A stretch of 36,503 nucleotides of DNA, taken from assembly GCA_009841075.1 (NCBI GenBank), contig VXMP01000073.1, positions 1-36,503 of the forward strand, given 5' to 3'. The notes under the pieces are model-generated. The model worked only from the letters and a program-made list of their open reading frames with translations, was not told the DNA's origin and ran no database searches. The position numbers and the translations under genes are program-made. Positions 1 through 7,336 of this stretch are shown here, piece by piece. This DNA comes from Acidimicrobiia bacterium (lineage in GTDB: Bacteria > Actinomycetota > Acidimicrobiia > Spongiisociales > Spongiisociaceae). Each line of letters begins with the position of its first letter. Within the stretch, counting starts at the first letter, position 1.

Positions 1-54
1 ATGGAGCGAAAGCCAATCAGTAGTCTCCCGGCTTCAGTCCGGGCATGGCTGACC
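1..54 (+). mobile_element. possible right end of an IS200/IS605-type element (remnant)
   Basis: A 5-bp stem (CCCGG at 27-31, CCGGG at 39-43) encloses the loop CTTCAGT and is followed shortly by TGACC. A hairpin with a CTTCAG-type loop just after a tnpB gene is typical of IS200/IS605 right ends and of the 3' scaffold of TnpB guide RNA. A short open frame runs into the hairpin from the left edge, as a tnpB end would, but too little sequence is present to identify a transposase. This could also be an unrelated hairpin; the call is weak. Confidence 0.25.
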
Positions 55-82
55 GCGCTCCTTCTCGGTGGCGGGGGCTGGG

Positions 83-99
83 GCCCGGCGTAGCCGGGC
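83..99 (+). repeat. GC-rich hairpin, possible terminator
   Basis: A perfect 7-bp stem, GCCCGGC/GCCGGGC with loop GTA. A run of five T lies 11 nt further on the plus strand, too far for a textbook intrinsic terminator. It would end transcription entering from the left edge if it acts at all. Confidence 0.35.
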
Positions 100-160
100 G
101 AGGTGGGCGGTTTTTCGCGTTCTTTTGAGTGTTTCCCCTGGTTATAACTAGTTTTTTCAA

Positions 161-208
161 CCTTTAGAGGCAGGACGGAACCTAAGGCTCTAAAGGGTTA
201 CCAGTAAC
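161..208. repeat. two adjacent inverted repeats
   Basis: CCTTTAGAG (161-169) and CTCTAAAGG (188-196) form a 9-bp perfect inverted repeat around an 18-nt spacer. Immediately beside it GTTAC-CA-GTAAC (197-208) forms a second, compact palindrome. They lie just beyond the end of the glycosylase gene. There is no T-tract, so an operator or an element end is as likely as a terminator. Confidence 0.4.
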
Positions 209-247
209 GTCAAAGTTTATAGTGTGGCTGCCGCCGAAGGGGGAGGG

Positions 248-1102
248 TCAGGTTTTCAGTAGTCGAGACAGGGCGCGGTCGGCCAGGATTTTCCCTTTGG
301 TCTGGCAGGTGGCGCAGTAGTTGGTTTCGTTGGAGGCGTTGACGATCCGCCGCACCTGATCGCCGCAAACCGGACAGGGTTGCCGATATTTCCCGTGCAC
401 CGCCATCTCGGGACGAAAGGCGGTCACCTTCTCGGGAAAACCGTCACCCACTTCATTCCGTAAACGCTGCACCCATTCGGTCAAGGTGAAGATGGTCGCC
501 TTATAAAGTTGGTCTATCGCCCCATCATCCAGGCGGCTGGTCAAGGTCACCGGGGAGAGTCCGGCGCGGTGGAGAATCTCATCGGAGTAGGCGTTGCCGA
601 TCCCCGAAAGAATGCGCTGGTCGGTCAGAGCCCGCTTCAGGGTACGGTTCTCCCTTCGAAGCGCCCGGGCAAAGGCCTCCGGATCGGCTTCGAGCGGCTC
701 GACACCCCCTCTATCGTGGATAGTCAGCCCCTTCTCACCTCTATGTACGTGCAGCGAGGCCCGTTTCTTGGTGCCTTGCTCGGTCAGAACCAAGGTGCCG
801 TTCGGGAAATCGAAGGCGGCATGACCTACCCTCTTGGGAACCGGTGCCCCTCTCTTCCGCCATCTGAATCGGCCGGCGATCATCAGATGGAACACCAGAA
901 AAAGGTCGCCTTCTATCTCTACCACCAAGCGTTTCCCTATCCGGTGGAAACCCACCACCCGCCTGCCCTCCACCTCGGATAGCGGCGGATCGAAGGTACG
1001 GAGCAGGGAGAACGAAACCACCCTCGCCTTCTCCAGTCTTCGGCCGCCCACGAATCGTTCCAGGGCTTCGAGATAAACCACCACATCGGGAAGTTCCGGC
1101 AT
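248..1102 (-). CDS. Fpg/Nei-family DNA glycosylase (formamidopyrimidine-DNA glycosylase-like)
   Basis: Base-excision repair glycosylase/AP lyase of the Fpg/Nei fold, expected to remove oxidised bases and cut the abasic strand. The N-terminus MPELPD supplies the catalytic Pro2 and Glu3, and Lys57 in the beta-hairpin (IGKRLV) matches the conserved DNA-contacting lysine. A C-terminal zinc finger has Cys243, Cys246, Cys263 and Cys266. The finger reads SNETNYC before the second Cys pair where classical MutM has GR(S/T)xxYC, so the usual phosphate-contacting Arg is missing. From memory this NETNYC form belongs to a widespread actinobacterial and proteobacterial subfamily rather than to canonical MutM, so I give no symbol. 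It lies downstream of pnp, separated by a hairpin, and is probably expressed independently. The length of 284 aa is normal for the family. Confidence 0.85.
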   Translation of the reverse strand: MPELPDVVVYLEALERFVGGRRLEKARVVSFSLLRTFDPPLSEVEGRRVVGFHRIGKRLVVEIEGDLFLVFHLMIAGRFRWRKRGAPVPKRVGHAAFDFPNGTLVLTEQGTKKRASLHVHRGEKGLTIHDRGGVEPLEADPEAFARALRRENRTLKRALTDQRILSGIGNAYSDEILHRAGLSPVTLTSRLDDGAIDQLYKATIFTLTEWVQRLRNEVGDGFPEKVTAFRPEMAVHGKYRQPCPVCGDQVRRIVNASNETNYCATCQTKGKILADRALSRLLKT

Positions 1103-1116
1103 GGGGAAAATTGTAA

Positions 1117-1153
1117 TTCGGCCCCTCCCCCGAAACCCGAAGAGGGGGCCGAA
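1117..1153 (-). terminator. probable terminator after pnp
   Basis: TTCGGCCCC (1117-1125) pairs with GGGGCCGAA (1145-1153), a 9-bp stem just past the pnp stop codon and before the glycosylase start. Reading on the minus strand it is followed by an A/T-rich stretch (TTACAATTTT) instead of a clean T-run. It may therefore be a leaky terminator or an RNA 3'-end stabiliser. Confidence 0.5.
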
Positions 1154-1165
1154 GTTGTCTAACTC

Positions 1166-3601
1166 CTAAAAGCCGTCGGTGAAGGCGTCCTCGAAGGAGG
1201 CGAACCGCCGGTCACTCGACCGAGACGAACCTTGCCGCCGGCGATTGCCACCGCCCTGGTTGCGTCCTCCCTGGTTTCTTCCGCCCTGGTGGCGGCCTCC
1301 ACCCTGGTTGCGTCCTCGACCTCCTGACCGACCTTGGCCTTTACCTTGGCGGGGGCCACGACCTCGACCCTGGCCTGGTCCGCCTCCTCGGCCCGAACCC
1401 CGATTACGTCGGTCGCCGCGCGGTCCTCGGTCGCTGAGATCGGCATCCGGCTTGGGGGTGAGATCGGACGTCACCTTGAGCGAAACCTTGTCGTTACGGT
1501 CAATGGCATCGACCACCACCGTCAGAACATCACCCTCCGACAGGTAGTCGTCAACCCGCCGAACATGGCGGGTGCTGTCGAACTTCGAGATGTGGAGCAA
1601 ACCGTCCCGACCGGGCATGATGTTGATGAACGCCCCGAAGTCGGTGATGCTCACCACCTTGCCCTCGTACTCGTTATCCACCTCGGGAGTGGGCGGGAAG
1701 GCTATCTGGTTGATCCGCTCCATGGCGGCGGCCAGTGAGCTGCCCTCACTGGAGGCAACCAGCACCGTCCCGTCATCCTGTACCTCGATGGTGGCACCGG
1801 TGTCGGCCTCCAGCTCGCGGATAATCTTGCCCTTGGGGCCGATGATGTCGCCGATCTTCTCGACCGGAATCTTGACGGCCTCGAGCCGGGGAGCGTGCTC
1901 CTTATAATCCTCTCTCGGCCCGGCGATGGCTCCTTCCATTACCTCGAGGATTTGCATCCTGGCCTGTTTGGCCTGGACCAGGGCATCGGCCAGCACTTCG
2001 GACGGCAGGCCGGAGATCTTCATATCCAGCTGTAGGGCGGTGATTACCTCGGCCGTCCCCGCCACCTTGAAGTCCATGTCACCCACCGCGTCCTCGGTCC
2101 CGAGAATGTCGGTCAGGGTGATGTAATTGTCGCCGTCGGCGATCAAACCCATGGCGATCCCGGCCACCGGCCCGGCGGTTTTGATGCCGGCGTCCAGCAA
2201 GGAAAGGGAGGAGGCACAAACCGACGCCATCGACGAGGAGCCGTTGGAAGAAAGCACCTCCGACACCAGACGCAGCGTGTACTGGAACCCTTCGTCGGCG
2301 GGAATCACCGGCTTGATGGCCTTCTCGGCCAACGCACCATGTCCGATCTCTCTGCGCTTCGGCCCTCTCATAAACCCGGCCTCGCCGGTGCAGAAGGGAG
2401 GGAAGTTGTAGTGGTGCATGAAGCGCTTGGCTTCCTCGTTGCTGATGGTGTCGAGCATCTGTTCCATGCGGGGCATGCCCAGGGTAAGAACGTTAAGAAC
2501 CTGGGTCTCGCCCCGACTGAACAAGGCCGATCCGTGGGCTCGACTCAAAACGTTGACCTCGGCCGAAAGGGGCCGGATATCGCTCACGCCCCGTCCGTCC
2601 ATGCGGGTTCCCGTTTCGATGGTCTGCTGCCGGATGTTCTTCTTCAGGGCCGCTCTCAAGGCCTCCTTGACCTGTCGGATGGTCTCGTCATCATCCTGAT
2701 CGACCCCGTATTCGGCCAACACACGCTCGGCCAGCTCAACCTCGGCGTCCTTCCGCTCGGATTTGTCGGCAATGCCGTAGATCGCTCCGATCCCGTCGCC
2801 GGCCAATTCGACCACCCGCTCGTAAACCTCTTCGGTGTAGTCGAATACCTGCGGCCACTCTTTGACCTCGATCCCGGCCAGCCCGTCCATCTCAACCTGG
2901 AGCCCGATCATCTGGTCGATGTAGGTCTTGGCCTCTTCCAAACCGGCGGCCACGGTGTCCTCGTCGGGCGGGGTATGTCCGTTTTCGATCAGGGCCATAG
3001 CCCCGTCGGTGGCTCCGGCCTCCACCATCACGATGTCCACCGCACCTGAATCGTTGCGCTTACCGACCACTACCAGATCGAATACGCATTCTTCCAGCTC
3101 GCTGAAGGTGGGGAACGGTATCCAACCGTCCTCGCCCAAGCCCATCCTTACTCCACCCAGCGGACCCTCGAAAGGCAGGTCGCTGATGGTCAGGGCGGCA
3201 GAAGCTCCGTTCAGGGCCAGGATGTCATAGGGGGTTTCTCCGTCAACCTGCAGGACGGTGGCCACCACATGGGTGTCGTTCCGGTAGCCCTCCTGGAATG
3301 AGGGCCGCAGCGGACGGTCGATCAGGCGGGCGCTCAGTGTGGCCCGTTCCGTAGCCCGACCTTCCCTACGGAAGAAAGAGCCCGGGATCTTACCCACCGC
3401 ATACATGCGTTCCTCTACGTCGATGGTGAGCGGGAAAAAGCTCACCCCCTCCCTCGGGGTGTCGTTGGCCGATGCGGTGACCAGGATTTCGGTTTCCCCC
3501 ATGGTCACCTTGACCGCTCCGTTGGCCTGCCAGGCCATTTTTCCGGTGGAAAGCACCACCTCTTTGTCGCCCAGAAGGGCGCTTACCGTATGTTCTGACA
3601 C
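1166..3601 (-). CDS. pnp: polyribonucleotide nucleotidyltransferase (PNPase)
   Basis: Phosphorolytic 3'-5' exoribonuclease and RNA-tailing enzyme of RNA turnover. Order of parts: first RNase PH core (about 10-140), helical linker, second catalytic RNase PH core (about 330-550, with FSRGETQVL and the active-site GDMDFKVAGT), KH domain with GPKGK (about 565-620), and S1 domain (about 640-712). A 96-residue tail (716-811) is almost wholly Arg, Gly, Gln and Asn with repeated NQGG units, and ends in the aromatic-acidic FASFEDAFTDGF. The tail is extra to the roughly 700-residue bacterial core and could bind RNA or partners. I chose the GTG start (MSEHTVSALLG) because AAAGGAG lies 6 nt upstream and it matches where the family begins. 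An in-frame 45-codon extension reaching 3736 lacks family similarity. It is transcribed from its own promoter after rpsO. Confidence 0.95.
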   Translation of the reverse strand: MSEHTVSALLGDKEVVLSTGKMAWQANGAVKVTMGETEILVTASANDTPREGVSFFPLTIDVEERMYAVGKIPGSFFRREGRATERATLSARLIDRPLRPSFQEGYRNDTHVVATVLQVDGETPYDILALNGASAALTISDLPFEGPLGGVRMGLGEDGWIPFPTFSELEECVFDLVVVGKRNDSGAVDIVMVEAGATDGAMALIENGHTPPDEDTVAAGLEEAKTYIDQMIGLQVEMDGLAGIEVKEWPQVFDYTEEVYERVVELAGDGIGAIYGIADKSERKDAEVELAERVLAEYGVDQDDDETIRQVKEALRAALKKNIRQQTIETGTRMDGRGVSDIRPLSAEVNVLSRAHGSALFSRGETQVLNVLTLGMPRMEQMLDTISNEEAKRFMHHYNFPPFCTGEAGFMRGPKRREIGHGALAEKAIKPVIPADEGFQYTLRLVSEVLSSNGSSSMASVCASSLSLLDAGIKTAGPVAGIAMGLIADGDNYITLTDILGTEDAVGDMDFKVAGTAEVITALQLDMKISGLPSEVLADALVQAKQARMQILEVMEGAIAGPREDYKEHAPRLEAVKIPVEKIGDIIGPKGKIIRELEADTGATIEVQDDGTVLVASSEGSSLAAAMERINQIAFPPTPEVDNEYEGKVVSITDFGAFINIMPGRDGLLHISKFDSTRHVRRVDDYLSEGDVLTVVVDAIDRNDKVSLKVTSDLTPKPDADLSDRGPRGDRRNRGSGRGGGPGQGRGRGPRQGKGQGRSGGRGRNQGGGRHQGGRNQGGRNQGGGNRRRQGSSRSSDRRFASFEDAFTDGF

Positions 3602-3806
3602 TGGTTCTCCTTTGTTGTTGTGACAGATGTCGGCTGCGGGAGAACGGCGGCGAAGCCAATTACCAGTAGTCATGCCTCCGGAGGTCCCTCGGATCGGGGA
3701 TAATGGCGAAGGTATGGCGACTGACAACCGAATCAACGCCGGTTATCCTCAGCCGTCCTAATTTTCTTACTTTATCGGAAAGCTAGATTTTTCCTTGATC
3801 CACCTC

Positions 3807-3812
3807 ATTATA
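3807..3812 (-). promoter_or_regulatory. -10 box of a likely pnp promoter
   Basis: A perfect TATAAT on the minus strand in an A/T-rich patch. The best -35 at 17-nt spacing is GGGAAA, matching TTGACA at only three positions. The predicted transcript starts near 3800. Confidence 0.55.
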
Positions 3813-3845
3813 TACAGATGATTAACAGATTTCCCGTTTGCCCGT

Positions 3846-3863
3846 CCCGATCAACCCGATCAA
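3846..3863. repeat. tandem 9-bp direct repeat upstream of the pnp promoter
   Basis: CCCGATCAA occurs twice head to tail. Relative to the pnp -10 box it covers about -40 to -60, where an activator or repressor site would sit. It could also be chance. Confidence 0.4.
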
Positions 3864-3936
3864 AACGGTTCAAGTCCATCCGGAACGGTTTAGTACCCGG
3901 CCCACGGATCCAACCTGGTCCCGGTTAGAAAGTTCT

Positions 3937-4194
3937 TTATCGCCTCAACCCGAGTTTGTTGATAACCCGACGATAACGTTCGGCATCGGTCTTGCGAAGA
4001 TAATCCAGCAACCGCTTGCGTTTGCCCACCATCATCAGCAACCCACGGCGGCTGTGATGGTCATGCTTGTGTTCCCGAAGGTGCTCGGTCAGATAGCTGA
4101 TGCGTTGGGAAAGCAGCGCCACCTGAACCTCGGGGGAACCGGTATCGCTGTCATGGGCACCGAATTCGGCGACTATTTCCTGGGTGGCTCTCAT
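3937..4194 (-). CDS. rpsO: 30S ribosomal protein S15
   Basis: Primary 16S rRNA-binding protein of the small subunit platform. At 85 aa it is slightly shorter than the usual 88-89. The family core is clear: the [14 protein letters not shown] motif, the [18 protein letters not shown] segment that contacts rRNA, and a C-terminal basic helix with LLDYLRK. It lies after ribF with an 89-nt gap that holds its own TATAAT box, and before pnp, as in many bacteria. In E. coli S15 represses its own mRNA; no such pseudoknot could be recognised here by eye. Confidence 0.96.
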   Translation of the reverse strand: MRATQEIVAEFGAHDSDTGSPEVQVALLSQRISYLTEHLREHKHDHHSRRGLLMMVGKRKRLLDYLRKTDAERYRRVINKLGLRR

Positions 4195-4251
4195 ATTCTC
4201 ACTTGCTTAGGACACCCCGAAGCGTACTTGCTGCGATTCGGGAACCGGATC

Positions 4252-4257
4252 ATTATA
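4252..4257 (-). promoter_or_regulatory. -10 box of a likely rpsO promoter
   Basis: A perfect TATAAT on the minus strand, about 58 nt before the rpsO ATG. A TTACCT hexamer 18 nt upstream matches TTGACA at three of six positions. The site falls in the ribF-rpsO gap, so rpsO can be expressed apart from the long upstream operon. Confidence 0.6.
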
Positions 4258-4283
4258 CACGCCGTGAAAGGCCAAAGGTAACC

Positions 4284-5105
4284 CTATCCCTTGATCCGGC
4301 CGACAAAAGACATCGTCAACCTCTTGGGTCGCTTGCGCAAATAGGCCTCCATTCCGAAGGGATGCACCTCAAAGTGCTTCTTGACCGGCGGGATCCTGCA
4401 GATACCCGCAAAACCCTCGTCCCCCGCTTTCACACCTACGTAATACAGTCCGGGTTCGGGCACCGAAATCGGGCACCGGTCAACCTTCACCTTTATTCCC
4501 TTCGGTTTTATGATTGCGACCCAGGTTCCCGCGATCTCATGGGGTCGTCCCAACAGCTCGGCAGCTTCTTTTACCTCTCCGGCCGCTATGTGGCCACGGA
4601 TGGTGGAGGACGAAACCGGTGCCGACCCGCCTTGCAGCAGCGGTGTGGCCCGAACCGAGAAGCCGTGCTCCTGGCCCGAGGCCTTCAGGGTAGCCTGGTT
4701 ACCGGCCCTTCCGGCACCGTATCGGAACCCCTCCCCCACCAAAACCGACCGCGCCCGAAAACCATCCACCATCACGCGGCGGACGAACTGATCCGGCCCC
4801 CAGGTTCGGATGTCGGCAAAGGGCAGCACCCCCACCTGGTCGACTCCCGCTTCTTCCAATAGCTCCAGCCGCCTGGACAGCGACACCAGAAGCGTGGGCC
4901 CACCGTCGGGATCGAAGAACCGCTTGGGATGGACATCAAAGGTCACCACCACCGTTTCCAGTCCCTCGGCCGCGGCGATGCCCCTTAGTTCGGTCAGCAA
5001 GGCCTGGTGCCCGAGATGAACCCCGTCGAACACCCCCACCGTCAGCGCAGTGCCCGACCCGGGTGCCGGACCCCAGAAACCGGGATCTCCGGTCAGTACC
5101 TTCAC
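4284..5105 (-). CDS. ribF: FAD synthetase (RibF) with degenerate riboflavin-kinase domain
   Basis: In most bacteria RibF makes FMN from riboflavin and then FAD from FMN. The N-terminal FMN adenylyltransferase domain is intact: GVFDGVHLGH at 24-33 (nucleotide-binding HxGH-type motif) and SSSTIR at 165-170. The C-terminal domain (191-273) keeps its rough outline (GTWVA, a Pro-Gly-(L/V)-Tyr turn, and FEVHPF around Glu246). However, the riboflavin-kinase signature GDxRGxxxGFPTAN is replaced by IKPKGIKVKVDRCPISV, and the C-terminal helix is missing. At 273 aa it is shorter than the usual 305-320. No alternative frame restores the motif, so this is not a simple frameshift. I infer a FAD synthetase with little or no kinase activity. 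The GTG start has GAGGG about 5 nt upstream, 10 nt after truB. Confidence 0.85.
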   Translation of the reverse strand: MKVLTGDPGFWGPAPGSGTALTVGVFDGVHLGHQALLTELRGIAAAEGLETVVVTFDVHPKRFFDPDGGPTLLVSLSRRLELLEEAGVDQVGVLPFADIRTWGPDQFVRRVMVDGFRARSVLVGEGFRYGAGRAGNQATLKASGQEHGFSVRATPLLQGGSAPVSSSTIRGHIAAGEVKEAAELLGRPHEIAGTWVAIIKPKGIKVKVDRCPISVPEPGLYYVGVKAGDEGFAGICRIPPVKKHFEVHPFGMEAYLRKRPKRLTMSFVGRIKG

Positions 5106-5115
5106 CCGATCCCTC

Positions 5116-6006
5116 TCAACTCAGCACCACCTCGGGCAACAAAACGTCTTCTCCGGCCCGATAAACCGCCAGCATCTGTCCCTCCGCCATGATTCGTACC
5201 GACCCGCGCCCGATCTCCCAACCGGAAGGCCTCTCCAGCTTCCGTCCGTTCCGGATCCATCCGGCGGTAGTGGCATCGACCTCCAGAGCAGGTAAATGGG
5301 ACAAGGCATGGCCAGGAGGGATCATCGCCCCAGCCGGCCGGTTTTCACCACCGATTTGCGACATCTGTTCGATGGTCAGGGCGTCCTCCACCCGAAGGTG
5401 TCCGCTTGCCACCCGCCGCAGGCAGGTGAGATGGGCCCGACCTCCTAATTGCTTGGCCAGGTCATCGGCCAACACCCGAACATAGAAACCCTTACCTGCC
5501 ACCACCCGAAATCTAACCAACGGGTATTCGCCCGGCATAAACTCTTCCAGCTCCAAACGGTTCACCAGGACGGCTCGGGCCGGTCTTTCCACTTCTTCCC
5601 CTTTCCTGGCCAGCTCATGAAGCCGTTTACCTCCTACCTTGACTGCGGAAACCATCGGCGGGGTCTGCCTGATGTCGCCGAGGAACCCCCGCATGGTCTG
5701 TTCGAGGGCTTCCTGGTCGAAATCCATCGGTTCTTGTCCGGTTATCTCACCGTCGGCGTCCAAACTATCGGTCGCCACCCCGAATCGGGCCACCGCTTCG
5801 TACTCCTTGGGTAGGTCGGTCACATAACGGAGCAGTCGGGTGGCGCTACCGACACCCAGGACCAACAGGCCGGTTGCCATCGGGTCGAGCGTGCCGGCGT
5901 GTCCTATCTTACGGATTCCGGTGATGCGTCGGGCCTTGGCTACTACATCATGGGATGTCCACCCGCCCGCCTTATCCGCCAGTAGGAACCCGGGGTCGAG
6001 GCTCAC
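5116..6006 (-). CDS. truB: tRNA pseudouridine(55) synthase TruB
   Basis: Converts uridine 55 of the tRNA T-loop to pseudouridine and also acts as a tRNA folding chaperone. The catalytic motif GHAGTLDPMATGLL contains the nucleophile Asp41; the KxGGKRLHELAR and GxYxRxLxxDL-like segments (FYVRVLADDL) also match. A C-terminal extension of about 60 residues after the catalytic domain fits the PUA-like TruB C-terminal domain found in actinobacteria. The GTG start overlaps the nrnA stop as GTGA, a sign of translational coupling. 296 aa is normal. Confidence 0.95.
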   Translation of the reverse strand: MSLDPGFLLADKAGGWTSHDVVAKARRITGIRKIGHAGTLDPMATGLLVLGVGSATRLLRYVTDLPKEYEAVARFGVATDSLDADGEITGQEPMDFDQEALEQTMRGFLGDIRQTPPMVSAVKVGGKRLHELARKGEEVERPARAVLVNRLELEEFMPGEYPLVRFRVVAGKGFYVRVLADDLAKQLGGRAHLTCLRRVASGHLRVEDALTIEQMSQIGGENRPAGAMIPPGHALSHLPALEVDATTAGWIRNGRKLERPSGWEIGRGSVRIMAEGQMLAVYRAGEDVLLPEVVLS

Positions 6007-6971
6007 CCGGACAGCTGCTTCCTTACCGCTTCGACGGCTGCTTCGATCGTCCCTTCGAACTCACCTCCGGCGGCCCGATGATGGCCTCCCCCGCCCATGG
6101 TTTCGGCGATGGCGGCCACATCTGTCCGGTATCGGGAGCGCAGGCTCAATTTCCATTTTCCGTCGGGCTGTTCCTTAAGCAGCAAGGCCACCTCCGCTTC
6201 TTTGGCGATCCGAACATTGTCGATCAGACCATCCGCGTCGGCCATGTCCAGCTGGTGGGTTTGGAGATCGTCCAGGGTGACGTAGGACCAAACCAGCTCG
6301 TGTTCGGGTTCGAGAGTAGCCCGGGAAAGCACCGCCCCGGCTACGCCCAGATAGCCGAAAGGCACCGATTCATAGACGGAGCGGCCGATCACTTCCGGAC
6401 GGGCCCCCGCCTCGACCAGGTTGGCAGCGACCCGATAGGCTTCCGGGCCGGTATTCTCGAACTGGAAGCGACCGGTGTCGGTTACCAGGCCCAACAGCAG
6501 GGCGGTGGCGACCTCCGAAGTTAAAGGCCGGCCCAACCGTTCGAGTAATCGGTAGCACAGGAGAGCGGCGGCGGGGGCTTTCGGATCCGCCACCCGGATG
6601 TCGCCGAAACCTGTGCCCGACACATGATGGTCGATCATCACCACCGTTCCCGCCGACTCCAGTACCGGCTTCAGTTCCTCCCCCAGACGATCCGGATCGT
6701 TGCAATCAAAGGCCACCAGACAGTCGGGTGCCTCCACCTGATCGGCTTCTACCACCGGCGACGTGTCCAGAAAAGAAAATTGATCTCCCAAAACGAACCC
6801 CCCGCCGAAGCAAACCTGCGCCGAGCGGGTTTCGGCTCGGGCTGACAGGGCCAGGGCCAGGGCCGACCCGAAGGCGTCGCCGTCCGGACTGATGTGGCCG
6901 GTGGTGACCAAGGTTTTTGCTCCCCGAACGGCGGCGGCGGCGGCCTCAAGTGCCTCATTCATTCCGGTCAT
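6003..6971 (-). CDS. nrnA: DHH/DHHA1 phosphoesterase, NrnA-like (oligoribonuclease/pAp phosphatase)
   Basis: NrnA-type enzymes degrade 2-5-mer RNA (nanoRNA) and dephosphorylate 3'-phosphoadenosine 5'-phosphate. Metal-binding DHH-family motifs are present: DGDA at 30-33, an Asp at about 89 (VAFDCNDPDR) and DHH at 114-116. The DHHA1 substrate-binding motif GGGGHHRAAG is near 293. At 322 aa it matches the family. The gene lies between rbfA and truB, a common actinobacterial order, and overlaps both. The first ATG is preferred because GGAGG lies 6 nt upstream; a second ATG three codons later is possible. It probably finishes RNA decay begun by PNPase. Confidence 0.9.
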   Translation of the reverse strand: MTGMNEALEAAAAAVRGAKTLVTTGHISPDGDAFGSALALALSARAETRSAQVCFGGGFVLGDQFSFLDTSPVVEADQVEAPDCLVAFDCNDPDRLGEELKPVLESAGTVVMIDHHVSGTGFGDIRVADPKAPAAALLCYRLLERLGRPLTSEVATALLLGLVTDTGRFQFENTGPEAYRVAANLVEAGARPEVIGRSVYESVPFGYLGVAGAVLSRATLEPEHELVWSYVTLDDLQTHQLDMADADGLIDNVRIAKEAEVALLLKEQPDGKWKLSLRSRYRTDVAAIAETMGGGGHHRAAGGEFEGTIEAAVEAVRKQLSG

Positions 6972-7326
6972 AACCCGCCTCCGTTTCCTCCGTCTGGTCC
7001 ATCCCCCGCAGAATCTCTTCGATGCGCCGGGCGTGGGCTACGGCGGGATCGGGAACGAACCTCAATCTGGGCAGATACTTCATCCGAACCTGGTGTCCCA
7101 CCGCCGCCCGGACCCGGGGGGCGGCCGACTGCAGCGCTTCGGCGGTACTGGCTTCGGCCTCATCGTCACCCAGCACCGTGTAGTAAACCTCGGCGTTGCG
7201 AAGATCCGGGGAGGTAGACACCCCGGTGACGGTCAGGAACCCGATCCTTGGGTCCTTGAGGTTCCGGCACTCCTCGGCTATCACCTCCCGCAGGATCTCG
7301 TTGACCCGGCGAATCCTTAAACCCAC
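6955..7326 (-). CDS. rbfA: ribosome-binding factor A
   Basis: Small KH-fold protein needed for late maturation of the 30S subunit and 16S rRNA 5'-end processing, especially in the cold. Diagnostic parts are RVNEILREVIAEE, DPRIGFLTVTGV, DLRNAEVYYTVLG and the KYLPRLRFVPD strand followed by RRIEEIL. 123 aa is typical. The GTG start has GAGGAG 6 nt upstream. It follows the DUF503 gene by 10 nt and overlaps nrnA, all in the nusA-infB operon. Confidence 0.95.
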   Translation of the reverse strand: MGLRIRRVNEILREVIAEECRNLKDPRIGFLTVTGVSTSPDLRNAEVYYTVLGDDEAEASTAEALQSAAPRVRAAVGHQVRMKYLPRLRFVPDPAVAHARRIEEILRGMDQTEETEAGYDRNE

Positions 7327-7336
7327 TGCTCACTCC

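Larger units (their letters stand above)
3602..3936 (-). other. pnp upstream region (long leader)
   Basis: A 335-nt gap between rpsO and pnp with no gene I can support. On the minus strand it carries a TATAAT box (3807-3812), leaving a leader of about 200 nt before pnp. The leader contains the 10-bp palindrome CCTCCGGAGG (3675-3684) beside an in-frame ATG (3673). Long structured pnp leaders are sites of RNase III and PNPase autoregulation in E. coli and of RNase III cleavage in the Streptomyces rpsO-pnp operon. Similar control here is inference. Confidence 0.5.

Noticed and set aside
1240-1330. Short repeats that could suggest a CRISPR or VNTR array
   Set aside because: They are in-frame codons of the NQGG/RG tail of PNPase; units are irregular and there are no spacers.
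2339-3049. 236-codon plus-strand open frame within pnp
   Set aside because: Shadow of pnp; its sequence has no recognisable domain and antisense frames are open because of high GC.
3602-3736. 45-codon N-terminal extension of pnp
   Set aside because: It has no PNPase similarity and the GTG at 3601 has a strong ribosome-binding site at the expected place.
4400-4540. Frameshift explaining the missing RibF kinase motif
   Set aside because: The other two minus-strand frames of this region contain stops and no PTAN-like motif.
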